NCBI RefSeq assembly: GCF_003994855.1
Contig: NZ_CP034142.1
Coordinates: 3,410,001-3,474,000 of the forward strand
From: Marinobacter sp. NP-4(2019)
GTDB lineage: Bacteria; Pseudomonadota; Gammaproteobacteria; Pseudomonadales; Oleiphilaceae
Direction: 5' to 3'
DNA length: 64,000 bases
This document shows positions 19,076 to 27,709 of the stretch, piece after piece; the first letter of the stretch is position 1; each line of letters starts with the position of its first letter. Below the pieces are notes generated by a model. The model was not told where the DNA came from, ran no database searches, and saw only the letters and a list, made by a program, of their open reading frames with translations. A program made the position numbers and the translations under genes.

Positions 19076-19903
19076 TCAGAACTCCTTGAGGCTCAGTAAT
19101 CCGCGGACCCGGTCGAACGACAGCACCGGACCGTCCTTACAGACGAACGTCGATCCGAACTGGCAATGACCACAATGTCCGAGCGCGCATTTCATGTTTC
19201 GTTCCATAGACAAGTAAATGGACTCGTCCTCAACACCGGCATCCCGTAGCGCATTGACCGTAAAACGCATCATGATTTCCGGCCCGCACACCATGGCTAC
19301 GGTGTCTTCAGGGTCAAAACCCAACGTCGGCACCAGCGAAGGAACCACGCCAATCTTGCCCAGCCAGTCATCACCGGCATGGTCCACCGTAATATGAACT
19401 TCAACGTCCGGACGTTTGTTCCATTCCTCCAGTTGCCCGGCATAGAGGATATCGTCGGGGCTGCGTGTGCCGTAAAGCAGAATCACCCGGCCATACCTTT
19501 CCCGATGGCGCAACACGTGATAGATCGCCGGTCGCAAGGGGGCCAGTCCTAACCCTCCAGCCACGATCAGCAAATCCGCGCCCTCGCCTGCCGCCATCGG
19601 CCAGCCGACACCAAACGGACCGCGCAGACCAACCGTATCCATCGGTTTCAAAGCTGCCAGCTTATTGGAAACCGGTCCCACTGCCCGCACCGTATGAATC
19701 AGAGTCTCCGATTGTCCGGCATCACCGCTCAGACTGATGGGCACCTCCCCCACCCCAAAGATATAGAGCATGTTGAACTGCCCTGGCAGAAAAGACCGGC
19801 GGCCGGCCCGGCCCGACTCCAGCTCCAACGTCCAGGTGGTCGCCAGTTCCTGCTGTCGGCGCAGGACCCGGACCGGCTCAGGTACCATCAGGTCGTCTGA
19901 CAT
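19076..19903 (-). CDS. hydG: hydrogenase gamma subunit, FAD/NAD(P) oxidoreductase
   Basis: 275 residues from ATG 19903, which shares a base with the preceding stop (TGATG). A ferredoxin-NADP reductase-type module shows the FAD part first, then the NAD(P) part with IVAGGLGLAPLRPAI and MVCGPEIMM. A [2Fe-2S] motif follows at the end (CALGHCGHCQFGSTFVCKDG). It should exchange electrons between NAD(P)(H) and the iron-sulfur chain. The gene symbol follows archaeal sulfhydrogenase naming and is unrelated to the radical-SAM HydG of [FeFe]-hydrogenase. Confidence 0.9.
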   Translation of the reverse strand: MSDDLMVPEPVRVLRRQQELATTWTLELESGRAGRRSFLPGQFNMLYIFGVGEVPISLSGDAGQSETLIHTVRAVGPVSNKLAALKPMDTVGLRGPFGVGWPMAAGEGADLLIVAGGLGLAPLRPAIYHVLRHRERYGRVILLYGTRSPDDILYAGQLEEWNKRPDVEVHITVDHAGDDWLGKIGVVPSLVPTLGFDPEDTVAMVCGPEIMMRFTVNALRDAGVEDESIYLSMERNMKCALGHCGHCQFGSTFVCKDGPVLSFDRVRGLLSLKEF

Positions 19904-20373
19904 CACTCAAGCTGCTCCGGAGCACCATAAACATCGAGAATCTGCAATTGTGTCGCGTGCAGCCGGCTGGTCAGAATCGGCAACAGGCGTTTCAGCACGT
20001 CGTAGCCCAGAACCGGGTCTTCATCACACTTCTTCCGCAGACAATGGGCATCCATGGCAATGGCACGGGTCAGCGTGATGGCACGTGCATCGTAGGCCCA
20101 ATGATAGGGTGGCAGAATCCAGGATACCCCCACCAGATCACCGTCATGGAGGGTTTGAAAACGAACCGGCGGTTTTCCCGGCACCGCGATTTCCAGCGCC
20201 ACCTGGCCATAGCGGATCAGATAGAGGTAATCGGCGTCTCCGCCTTCGTGGAACAGGTAGTCCCCCTGGTTAAACCGGACATTGCGAGCGCAGCCGCAGA
20301 CCAGGTCACAGAACTCACCGTCCAGACCCTGAAAGAACGGGTGCTCGCAGACGATCCGGGCAATGCTTTTCAT
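19903..20373 (-). CDS. cyclic nucleotide-binding domain protein of the hydrogenase operon
   Basis: 156 residues: one cNMP-binding beta-roll (FFQGLDGEFCDLVCG, FNQGDYLFHEGGDADYLYLI, GQVALEI) and a helical tail with no DNA-binding helix-turn-helix. It is therefore not a Crp/Fnr activator. The strict family ligand motif (GExAL..R.A) is not clear, so cyclic nucleotide binding is uncertain. It sits between the beta and gamma genes with overlaps at both ends (4 bases and 1 base), which suggests an accessory or regulatory subunit. Confidence 0.82.
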   Translation of the reverse strand: MKSIARIVCEHPFFQGLDGEFCDLVCGCARNVRFNQGDYLFHEGGDADYLYLIRYGQVALEIAVPGKPPVRFQTLHDGDLVGVSWILPPYHWAYDARAITLTRAIAMDAHCLRKKCDEDPVLGYDVLKRLLPILTSRLHATQLQILDVYGAPEQLE

Positions 20374-21506
20374 TCCTTGCCTCCCGATGAAACATCATCG
20401 TGAATGGCACGAACCTCCTCCGTGATATCGATACCCACCGGGCACCAAGTTATGCAGCGACCACAACCTACACAGCCAGAAGTACCGAACTGATCCACCC
20501 AGGTGGCCAGTTTATGGGTCATCCACTGACGATAGCGGGAGCGGGTCGAATTACGCACACTACCGCCATGAATATAGGAAAAGTCCGACGTAAAGCAGGA
20601 GTCCCAGCGCCGGCTATGCTCCGCAGTGACACCGTCCAGGTCCGAGGTATCTTCCACAGTGGTGCAGAAGCAGGTGGGACAAACCATAGTGCAGTTAGAG
20701 CAGCTCAGACACCGGTCGGCAACCTCATCCCAGCGCGGATGCTCCAGGTTATCCATCAGCAAGGCAGGAATGGCGATTTGCGGCATGCTCCGGCCCATCT
20801 GGCTGCGGGTTTTCTCCACCACGGCAGTGGCCGCTGTCTGATGGGTCTCTGTCGCAGGTTCCCGGGGCAATTCGGCCAGGATTTCCGCCCCCGCCTCCGA
20901 GCCTGACCGAATCAGGAACAGGTGGTTGTCGTCACCCAGTAATTCAGTGAGGACAAGATCGTAGCCTTCTTTGACGTCAGGCCCGGTATCCATGGAATCG
21001 CAAAAACAGGTGCCGCCCGCCTCGGAGCAGTTGAGCGCCACCAGGAAAGCCTGCTCACGACGTGAGCGATAATGGGGGTCGGCATACTCGTCCCCCATCA
21101 GCACGCGATCCTGAATTCCGATGGCCGCCAGCTCGCAGGCACGAACCCCGATGAAGGCGTATCGGGGCGGTTCATCCCGGGCGGGAACAAAACGCAGTTG
21201 ATCTTCGTGGCGCGTCGCCTGCCACAGGGACACTTTGGGGGGATGAAGGAAACGTTTCCAGCTATGCGGACCCACAGCATAGCCAAACAATGCCTCGTCC
21301 GAACGCCGTTTCAGTCGGTAATGGCCGCCATCCTGTTCATCCGTCCAGCCCGCAGGGAGCTCTTCGGTACGGGCCAGCTCTTCATACACAATGGCCTGAT
21401 CCCGAACGGTCGGCCCTACAACCGTATACCCGCGCTCCGCCAACACATCCAGCAAACACTGCAAGCCTTCCCGCGTGATAACAGAGCTATCGTCAACGTT
21501 GTCCAT
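20370..21506 (-). CDS. hydB: hydrogenase beta subunit, 4Fe-4S dicluster protein
   Basis: 378 residues from ATG 21506, chosen because GGAAGG lies 7 bases upstream; ATGs at 21521 and 21530 lack a site. Two ferredoxin-type motifs are visible near the C-terminus: CLSCSNCTMVCPTCFC and CVGCGRCITWCPVGID. The N-terminal two thirds match the sulfhydrogenase beta family (FGYAVGPHSWKRFLHPP, FIGVRACELAAIGIQD, GGTCFCDSMDTGP). It couples the gamma flavoprotein to the catalytic pair. It is first in the operon; 132 bases separate it from the upstream hydrolase gene, so its promoter probably lies at 21507-21638. No clear -10/-35 pair or FNR site was recognised there. Confidence 0.9.
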   Translation of the reverse strand: MDNVDDSSVITREGLQCLLDVLAERGYTVVGPTVRDQAIVYEELARTEELPAGWTDEQDGGHYRLKRRSDEALFGYAVGPHSWKRFLHPPKVSLWQATRHEDQLRFVPARDEPPRYAFIGVRACELAAIGIQDRVLMGDEYADPHYRSRREQAFLVALNCSEAGGTCFCDSMDTGPDVKEGYDLVLTELLGDDNHLFLIRSGSEAGAEILAELPREPATETHQTAATAVVEKTRSQMGRSMPQIAIPALLMDNLEHPRWDEVADRCLSCSNCTMVCPTCFCTTVEDTSDLDGVTAEHSRRWDSCFTSDFSYIHGGSVRNSTRSRYRQWMTHKLATWVDQFGTSGCVGCGRCITWCPVGIDITEEVRAIHDDVSSGGKE

Positions 21507-21638
21507 GAGGAGACCTTCCATGATTGGCAATCAGACAATCACGAACCCGCTAATTGCCCTCTACAAGCTTTGGCAAGGCGGGGGGTTTTGTCAAAGATAG
21601 GGAGGGTGACAGGCGCCATTCAGACGCCCGCAAAGAGA

Positions 21639-22544
21639 TCAGGCGGGCTGAAACGCCTGCCCAAGCGTCCTGACACAGACCACCGGCTGATCGATCAACG
21701 GCACATGGCCGCTGTTCTCGAGCGTGACCAGCCGTACGTTTGGAATCATGTCCGCCATAACCGCCTGCCCGGCCCAGGGGTACATTTCTGAGCGGCGGCC
21801 GGCCATAACGGTGGTGGGCACCAGCAACTCCGGCAGGAAGGAGCGGAAATCGTATTCCCGTTCGGCGTAGGCCCGCATGTGCTGGTACAGGGTGTACCAG
21901 TTGTCGACCGGCACCAGCTGTTGGGCAACACCTGGGATACGCATCAACCGCCCCGCCGCCCACTTCATCCAGCGACGGCTGAGGGCAATTTCCATAAAGT
22001 CGGCCAGATCCCCATGGAATTGCTGGCGCAGGTCCTGAGGCAGTGCCGCAAAGGGCGTTTCCGGATCAATCCGCTCAAGCTGCTCCAGCAAGGGCCACCA
22101 GCCGCGAATTCGCTGCGGCCCCTGCTCACCAAAAATGCCCCAGGGCCAACCCGGACCGTGAGCGACGCGAGGTGCCTGGTCAATGTGGACGTAGTGACGA
22201 ACAGCACGCGAGCCGAACAACTGCATGTAACGCAGTGACGTACTCGCCCCCATGGAAATGCCACCCAACCCGACGGGCTCCCCACAACTGTATTCACGGA
22301 TCACCGCGTCAAGATCCCGGGCATGGCTGGTCAGCACACAGGGGTCACTGCAGGTCAGACGGGAAGACCCACCAAACCCTCGCAGGTCGGGAAGCACGAA
22401 ACGGAACCGGTGGGCCAGCGGCAAGATGATTGGCAACCAGTGGCGGCTGTCCATGCCAAAACCGTGAAGCAGGATAACCACCGGGCCGCGCCCGATTTCC
22501 CGCACCTTCAGCCTGGCGCCATCGTGTGCTGTTACTCGTGCCAT
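21639..22544 (-). CDS. alpha/beta-fold hydrolase
   Basis: 301 residues. Oxyanion region LLHGFGMDSRHW, nucleophile elbow GGISMGAS (Ser), probable acid Asp before the last helix, and catalytic His in NSGHVPLIDQP. The family includes esterases, lactonases and C-C hydrolases, and the sequence alone does not choose among them. The gene stands alone: 132 bases separate it from hydB downstream and 108 bases from the MORN/C13 gene upstream, whose stop codon precedes it on the same strand. Confidence 0.82.
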   Translation of the reverse strand: MARVTAHDGARLKVREIGRGPVVILLHGFGMDSRHWLPIILPLAHRFRFVLPDLRGFGGSSRLTCSDPCVLTSHARDLDAVIREYSCGEPVGLGGISMGASTSLRYMQLFGSRAVRHYVHIDQAPRVAHGPGWPWGIFGEQGPQRIRGWWPLLEQLERIDPETPFAALPQDLRQQFHGDLADFMEIALSRRWMKWAAGRLMRIPGVAQQLVPVDNWYTLYQHMRAYAEREYDFRSFLPELLVPTTVMAGRRSEMYPWAGQAVMADMIPNVRLVTLENSGHVPLIDQPVVCVRTLGQAFQPA

Positions 22545-22652
22545 GTCTGTGTGGACTCCGCCTGAATGAGGGCGCCATTGTCCACATCGGATGGTTCGTC
22601 GCCATGGGTTACAGGGCCAGAATCCTGATCAACAGGGGGCAGGTGAATCCTG

Positions 22653-24023
22653 TTACCCGGCCGGGCCGGGCACTTCCTGGCTCAGCCATTGCCGCAGGCT
22701 TTCACCAAGATGGAACTGGGGAAAGGACCAGCTCTCCTCTTCCATGTCGATGTCTTCTTCCCAGGCTCTGATCTGCTGACTGACCTGCTCGAACATGGTG
22801 TCGGGGTCGGTGAGTGACAGGCCCACGCTTTGATACACCGCCCTGGTGAACCAGGTCATTTCCGAGTCATCGCCACAGCCGAAGGAGGTACGATCATCCC
22901 GAGCGGAAGTCATGATCAGCGTGTCGCTGTCTTTGAGTTGGTTGAGCCATTGCCCGGAGTAGCACGCCGAGACCACCAGCAGTTTTCGGCGGGCATCCAG
23001 TGGCTCCAGCATCTGTTCAAAGTCCCGGGGCGTCAGGTCCGGCAGTTCCATTCCGGGTTGTTGCAACAGCAGGTCCCCATCTTTGCTGCCATGACTGACC
23101 AGGTGGATCACCAGCAGGTCCTCCTCCGGGTTCATCTGCTCATCCAGGGCCTCCAGGGCGGTTGCGATGGAAGGCCGGGTGGCCAGGGGGAAGATTTCGT
23201 AATCCCGGTGGTTGAGCAGCATGATCGCGCGGTTTTCAACATCGAACTGCGCTTGCAGGCCGGTTCTGGCAACCTGGATGTCGCGCATGAAAACCGACTC
23301 AGTGCCGTCACCGCCCACAGCGAGGAAATAGGCATCTACCTCACCCGGTCGTTCAGGCTCCAGATTGGTGATCTGGTCGTCCAGGCGCCGATGGTCCTCC
23401 GCAAGGATTTTTTCAGTGAGGGGCACCGGCGGTTCTTCCGGGACATATTCTTCCCGATCTACAAACTCACCGTACTCCCAGGTGCCCGAGAAACTGCCCA
23501 TTTCCTTCGATTCGAAAGTGTAGGAGCCCTCACCGTGGTAATACCAGTCACGGAACTCTCCCTCATAGGCGCCATAATCAGTAACGTGTTTCCCCTTGAC
23601 GGGACTCCCCTCGACAAACTCGGCGATATAGACACCGCTACTGTCTTCGTAACGTCCCGCTCCATGGAACTCATTGTTCTGGAATTCCCCCTCGTACCGA
23701 CTGTCTTCATCTTCCAGCACGCCCTGCCCGGCCATCAGCCCTTGCCGGAATTCGCCGAGGTATCGCCACCCCGCCGGGGATTCAAGTTCACCATAACCAT
23801 GCCAGTATCCTTCCTGAAACTCACCGCTGTAGACGGTACCACTGGCGAATTCCTGAACGCCCTTGCCATGGAAGAGTCCGTCCCGGGTATCGCCGGAATA
23901 GGTGCTGCCATCCGGCAGGCGAAAATCCGGCGGGAGCAGCTCCGGCCCTTCGCACGCGGTAAGCAAGAGCGCGACAATCAGAGGCAGGGCGAGCCGCAGC
24001 GGGCATGGTAAAGCAGTCTTCAT
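22653..24023 (-). CDS. lipoprotein with MORN repeats and a C13 (caspase-like) peptidase domain
   Basis: 456 residues. The signal peptide ends in lipobox LTAC (Cys24). Residues 42-185 hold about seven MORN-type repeats (YSGEFQEGYWHGYGELESP, YEGEFQNNEFHGAGRYED). After a linker comes a clan-CD peptidase-like domain: beta-strand LLVIHLVSHGSKDGDL with His311 and VVSACYSGQWL with Cys354, the expected His-Cys dyad of the C13/legumain-like family. The enzyme would sit on a membrane facing the periplasm. MORN repeats commonly bind membranes or proteins. Function and substrate are unknown. It is divergent from rnz. Confidence 0.85.
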   Translation of the reverse strand: MKTALPCPLRLALPLIVALLLTACEGPELLPPDFRLPDGSTYSGDTRDGLFHGKGVQEFASGTVYSGEFQEGYWHGYGELESPAGWRYLGEFRQGLMAGQGVLEDEDSRYEGEFQNNEFHGAGRYEDSSGVYIAEFVEGSPVKGKHVTDYGAYEGEFRDWYYHGEGSYTFESKEMGSFSGTWEYGEFVDREEYVPEEPPVPLTEKILAEDHRRLDDQITNLEPERPGEVDAYFLAVGGDGTESVFMRDIQVARTGLQAQFDVENRAIMLLNHRDYEIFPLATRPSIATALEALDEQMNPEEDLLVIHLVSHGSKDGDLLLQQPGMELPDLTPRDFEQMLEPLDARRKLLVVSACYSGQWLNQLKDSDTLIMTSARDDRTSFGCGDDSEMTWFTRAVYQSVGLSLTDPDTMFEQVSQQIRAWEEDIDMEEESWSFPQFHLGESLRQWLSQEVPGPAG

Positions 24024-24122
24024 GGTTCAAGTCCTTGAAAGCGTCTGGATAATCAACACGACAGGGTCCATTATTCAGCAAAACCCGTTTCCCTGACACA
24101 CCCGACCAAGAAACAAGGCACA

Positions 24123-25100
24123 ATGGAATTCACTTTCCTGGGCACATCCGCCGCAACACCGACACGGGCACGCAACGTGACCGGCCTGGCCCTGTGCCAC
24201 ACTGGCCCCAAACCCTGGTACCTGGTGGACTGTGGCGAGGGCACACAGCATCAGTTGCTGCGCACCCGCTACTCGGTCATGCAGTTACGGGCCATCTTCA
24301 TCACCCATATCCACGGCGACCACACCTTCGGCCTGCCAGGGCTGCTCACCAGCGCCTCCATGCTTGGCCGCACAGAACCGCTGGATGTCATCGCGCCCGT
24401 GCAGGTACAACGATTCATCACTGCAGTGATTGAAAACAGCGACTCCAGCCTCAGCTACCCCCTGAACTTCATCGACTCCGAAGCCCCGGACTTCCACTGG
24501 CAGGATGAACACTTCGGGGTAACCAACGTGGCGCTGTCCCATCGCGTGCCCTGCCGCGCCTACGTATTCACTGAGAGGAATCTGGAACGACAGCTGCTGC
24601 AAGACAAACTGCGGGCGGACGGCGTGGAACCGGGACCCAGCTGGGGCGAGTTGCAGAAGGGACAGGACGTGCTGCTCGACAACGGCCGCGTGCTCCGGAG
24701 TGAAGAATACACACACATTCCCCGCACGGCCCGCCGACTCATCGTCGCCGGTGACAACGACACCCCGGAGCTGCTGACCAATGCCTGCAACGGCAGCCAT
24801 GCGCTGATCCACGAGGCTACCTACACTCAAGACGTGGCCGACCGGGTCGGCCCCTGGCCACAACACAGTTCCGCCGAACAGGTCGCCCGGTTTGCGCAAC
24901 AGGTCCGGTTACCCAACCTGGTGCTGACCCATTTCAGTTCCCGCTACCAGTCAGGAGCGGAAGGCACACCCAATATTAACCAACTGGCGGCCGAAGCCAT
25001 GCAGCACTACCGGGGCCAGCTGTTTTTGGCCAGGGATTTCGATACCTACCGGTTGGAGAAAGATTTGTCACTGAGCCGCCTGACGACAAGAGAACCTTGA
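24123..25100 (+). CDS. rnz: ribonuclease Z
   Basis: 325 residues. The metallo-beta-lactamase zinc motif is THIHGDHTFG, with further ligands in SHRVPCRAY, AGDNDTPE and THFSSRY. The N-terminus MEFTFLGTSAATPT followed by VDCGEGTQHQLL is the RNase Z signature. RNase Z cuts the 3' trailer of tRNA precursors. The length is that of the short bacterial form. No exosite arm is obvious beyond residues 150-200. It is convergent with the DsbA-family gene. Confidence 0.92.
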   Translation: MEFTFLGTSAATPTRARNVTGLALCHTGPKPWYLVDCGEGTQHQLLRTRYSVMQLRAIFITHIHGDHTFGLPGLLTSASMLGRTEPLDVIAPVQVQRFITAVIENSDSSLSYPLNFIDSEAPDFHWQDEHFGVTNVALSHRVPCRAYVFTERNLERQLLQDKLRADGVEPGPSWGELQKGQDVLLDNGRVLRSEEYTHIPRTARRLIVAGDNDTPELLTNACNGSHALIHEATYTQDVADRVGPWPQHSSAEQVARFAQQVRLPNLVLTHFSSRYQSGAEGTPNINQLAAEAMQHYRGQLFLARDFDTYRLEKDLSLSRLTTREP

Positions 25101-25149
25101 TGATACACCCGGACGGGATCGCTGTTTTCTCACGCAAGTAGAGCCTGTT

Positions 25150-25797
25150 TCAGTCGGACCCTGCGACAATCTCCCGAAACGCCTGGACCAGGGTTTCCGG
25201 CTCCTGCGCACCGGAGATGAGATACTTGCCGTTAATAATGAACGCCGGTACAGCCGAGACGCCGGCCTGCCGGTAGGTGGCTTCGTCTTCCCGTACCTCA
25301 CGTCCATACTGATCCGAATCCAGCACGTCTCTGGCTGTGCCCGGATCAAGCCCAAGCGTTTCAGCGCATCTGACAAGGACATCGTGGTCGGAGACATCGT
25401 CTGCCCTGCCGAAATAGGCATCAAACAGAGCTTGTTTCATCCCGGTCTGCCGCCCCTGCTCGCCGGCCCATTTCACCAACCGGTGGGCGTCGAAGGTATT
25501 GCAGGTGCGTCGCTCCTGCATTTTCTCGAAGTTGAGCCCCAGGTCTTTGGCGATCACCATCATCTGGTTCTGGGTGGACCGCATCTCGTCCTCGCTCCGC
25601 CCGTACTTTCGAGCCAGGGCCGGCAGGATCGGCTCACCGTCGCCACTGTGATCCGGGTTCAGTTCAAACGCATGCCATTGAACGGTGAACTCATACTCCG
25701 ACGCCACCTGTTTCATGGCCCGTTCCAGGCGAGCATAGCCGATAGCACACCATGGACAGGCGATGTCGGAAACAATGTCGATGTGCATCTTGTTCAT
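25150..25797 (-). CDS. DsbA-family oxidoreductase, FrnE-like
   Basis: 215 residues without a signal peptide, so cytoplasmic. The active site is CPWC in SDIACPWCAIGYARLERA, followed by the large helical insertion and the cis-Pro loop SAVPAFIING. This is the FrnE / 2-hydroxychromene-2-carboxylate isomerase-like branch, known for oxidative-stress roles in some bacteria. The next gene upstream on the strand is a small unknown protein 12 bases away, probably co-transcribed. Confidence 0.88.
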   Translation of the reverse strand: MNKMHIDIVSDIACPWCAIGYARLERAMKQVASEYEFTVQWHAFELNPDHSGDGEPILPALARKYGRSEDEMRSTQNQMMVIAKDLGLNFEKMQERRTCNTFDAHRLVKWAGEQGRQTGMKQALFDAYFGRADDVSDHDVLVRCAETLGLDPGTARDVLDSDQYGREVREDEATYRQAGVSAVPAFIINGKYLISGAQEPETLVQAFREIVAGSD

Positions 25798-25809
25798 AGC
25801 GGCTCCATC

Positions 25810-26070
25810 TCAGTTGACAGGGTTGGAATAACCATCGCCTTTTACACCCAGGCGGTCGAGGTATACATGCAGTTCGGCCTCGCTCATGTCAACGTACTCA
25901 AGCACTCGGCCATAGAGCATGGCCGTGGGTACGTTGCGCCCGTTCAGCTCGCGCTGGGTCTCATGCAGAACGTAGAGCACCAAGCGTTCCGTGCGGGTCA
26001 AACCATCACGAACATCGGGGATAGTCTCCAAAAATTTGGACATTTTTCGCGAAAACAACGGATCGTCCAT
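25810..26070 (-). CDS. small protein of unknown function
   Basis: 86 residues from ATG 26070, which follows AGGGGAG; an upstream in-frame start at 26112 would add 14 residues with no ribosome site. The sequence (LTRTERLVLYVLHETQRELN, VPTAMLYGRVLEYVDMSEAE) has the helix pattern of a winged-helix or substrate-like small domain, but I do not recognise the family. It lies between the J-domain gene and the FrnE-like gene on the same strand. Confidence 0.6.
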   Translation of the reverse strand: MDDPLFSRKMSKFLETIPDVRDGLTRTERLVLYVLHETQRELNGRNVPTAMLYGRVLEYVDMSEAELHVYLDRLGVKGDGYSNPVN

Positions 26071-26138
26071 TACTACTCCCCTGCTACGTTTCAGGTCGGG
26101 CTGCTCCGGCAATTCCCTGGCGACTTAACGTTAAACAA

Positions 26139-26861
26139 TCAACCCAGCAGGTACTCTTTGGCCTCATTGATACGAGCAGCCAGATAGTTACTTCCACCAT
26201 GGTCCGGATGCACTTTCTGCATCATCCGGCGGTGAGCCTGGATGATCTCTTCCCGGCTGGCACCGGGCTCCAGCCCGAGGATATCCAGGGCTTCGCTTTC
26301 GGTCAGGGGAGCGCCGGCGTTGCTGGCATTGCCACCATCGCCGGATTCCCCGCTGTCTGCGCCAGCCGGGTCATCAGCGCGCCAGGAGTCGCCGAACCGA
26401 CGGTCAAGGTAGGTTTCCAGCAGCCGGGCGGAGTCTTCGTCATGCGCCCGACAATATTTTAACAGCTCGAGAAATTCGCTCTCGCCCAGATCTGCCAGTT
26501 CCCGGCCGGCCATGGGGCCCTTCAGGATCTTGCCGCTCATGGTTCCGGAGTCATGGTCCAGGCTCATCTCGAGAATATCGCTGGACACATGGGACTGGTT
26601 GCCCGGCCTGGCCTTTGCTTGCGCATTTCCCGCCCCCATCAACAGAGATGGCAGCACCCGACGCAGCAGCGGGTATAGAAACGCCAACAACGCAAACACA
26701 AAGTGCAGCCGGCCGGTAGCCGCCAGCAAAAGCACCACCCCGATAGCGGCAATCAACGCCAGCTTGAGAAGGGCCGGCTTGCGTTGGCTGGGCGGCTGGT
26801 TGCGCAGCCAAATCCACGCGACAACCGACAATACGATAACCAGCAGCGTTACTAGTGGCAC
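26139..26861 (-). CDS. membrane-anchored J-domain protein
   Basis: 240 residues starting at a GTG. Three hydrophobic segments fill residues 1-75. A soluble linker contains a DjlA-like element (SGKILKGPMAGRELADLGES), and a C-terminal J domain (about 180-240) keeps the HPD tripeptide in MMQKVHPDHGGSNYLAARIN. It should stimulate DnaK at the membrane. The compact layout with a C-terminal J domain resembles TerB/DjlA-like co-chaperones rather than DnaJ. Confidence 0.85.
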   Translation of the reverse strand: MPLVTLLVIVLSVVAWIWLRNQPPSQRKPALLKLALIAAIGVVLLLAATGRLHFVFALLAFLYPLLRRVLPSLLMGAGNAQAKARPGNQSHVSSDILEMSLDHDSGTMSGKILKGPMAGRELADLGESEFLELLKYCRAHDEDSARLLETYLDRRFGDSWRADDPAGADSGESGDGGNASNAGAPLTESEALDILGLEPGASREEIIQAHRRMMQKVHPDHGGSNYLAARINEAKEYLLG

Positions 26862-26918
26862 TCAGACACCCCGGGCTCGCCGGCCCATCGTTGGATTAAA
26901 GATGAATTAGAACAAGCG

Positions 26919-27614
26919 CTATCTGATCTGCCGGGTCAGGCGCCTGACCTCCGGAGAGCTGCGGCTGGAAAAGTCCTGCAGGGCCTTGGCTCCCCCGGAA
27001 GCATAGACCGCAACAGCGGCCATAAGATCCTTGAGAACCTGCGGGCTGTTACGATCAAAGGGTGCGTAGGCGCCTCCGGACAGCTTGCTCACCTGCTGGA
27101 ACACCGCCCTGGCATGAGCATCGGCGCCCTCATGGAACATGAACACCGGGGTTCGCAGCATGCCCAACTCCCCCGCCGTGTGGCAGAGATCGTCCACCGG
27201 CTCCTCGCAACAATCCCCGATAAACACCACGGCCTTGACGGGTTCTGCGCGGGTTTCTTTCACGGCGTGAGCCAACACCCGGCTGATCTGGGTACGGCCA
27301 CCCAAACAGGAAACACCGTTCATCAGATTCAGCAGCTGACCGGTTTCGGTAACAAACTTCGTGGCCTTGAACTCACCGAAGCCCCGATAATAACAAAGCT
27401 GAATGGCCAGACCGCCCAAATCCCGGGTCGCGAGGAACAGCTCGCTCTGCAAGTGGCAAGCCTGATCCCAGGTCGCCTCCCGGCTCGCAGTGGCGTCCAG
27501 CGCAAAAATCAGCCGCCCCTGCGCTTTACCTTGATCAGGCATCGTACGGACCTGGTGGATAAACTCGTCGATGGACTGTTTATCGGATTTAGTGCGTAGT
27601 TCTTTATCGGACAT
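26919..27614 (-). CDS. VWA-domain protein
   Basis: 231 residues from MSDKELRTKSD (27614). The core is a von Willebrand A-like domain: LIFALDATASREATWD gives a D-x-T-x-S MIDAS-like motif, then LCYYRGFGEFKATKF, VKAVVFIGDCCEEP and the C-terminal AYAPFDRNSPQVLKDL. It is cytoplasmic with no signal peptide. Function is unknown; such proteins often associate with AAA+ or chaperone machinery, and it lies next to the J-domain gene. Confidence 0.75.
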   Translation of the reverse strand: MSDKELRTKSDKQSIDEFIHQVRTMPDQGKAQGRLIFALDATASREATWDQACHLQSELFLATRDLGGLAIQLCYYRGFGEFKATKFVTETGQLLNLMNGVSCLGGRTQISRVLAHAVKETRAEPVKAVVFIGDCCEEPVDDLCHTAGELGMLRTPVFMFHEGADAHARAVFQQVSKLSGGAYAPFDRNSPQVLKDLMAAVAVYASGGAKALQDFSSRSSPEVRRLTRQIR

Positions 27615-27709
27615 AAGCTTCTGAAAACCGCCTGGGCTGGCCAAACTATTACTACAATCGTAGGGCAAAGCCATCGCAATTCACAGACCCGAATAAAGGG
27701 GGCAGCACT

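Noticed and set aside
21566..21594. A sigma-70 promoter for the hydrogenase operon (TTGACA at 21589-21594, minus strand)
   Set aside because: The -35-like hexamer is good, but the sequence 17 bases on (AAAGCT) is not a -10.
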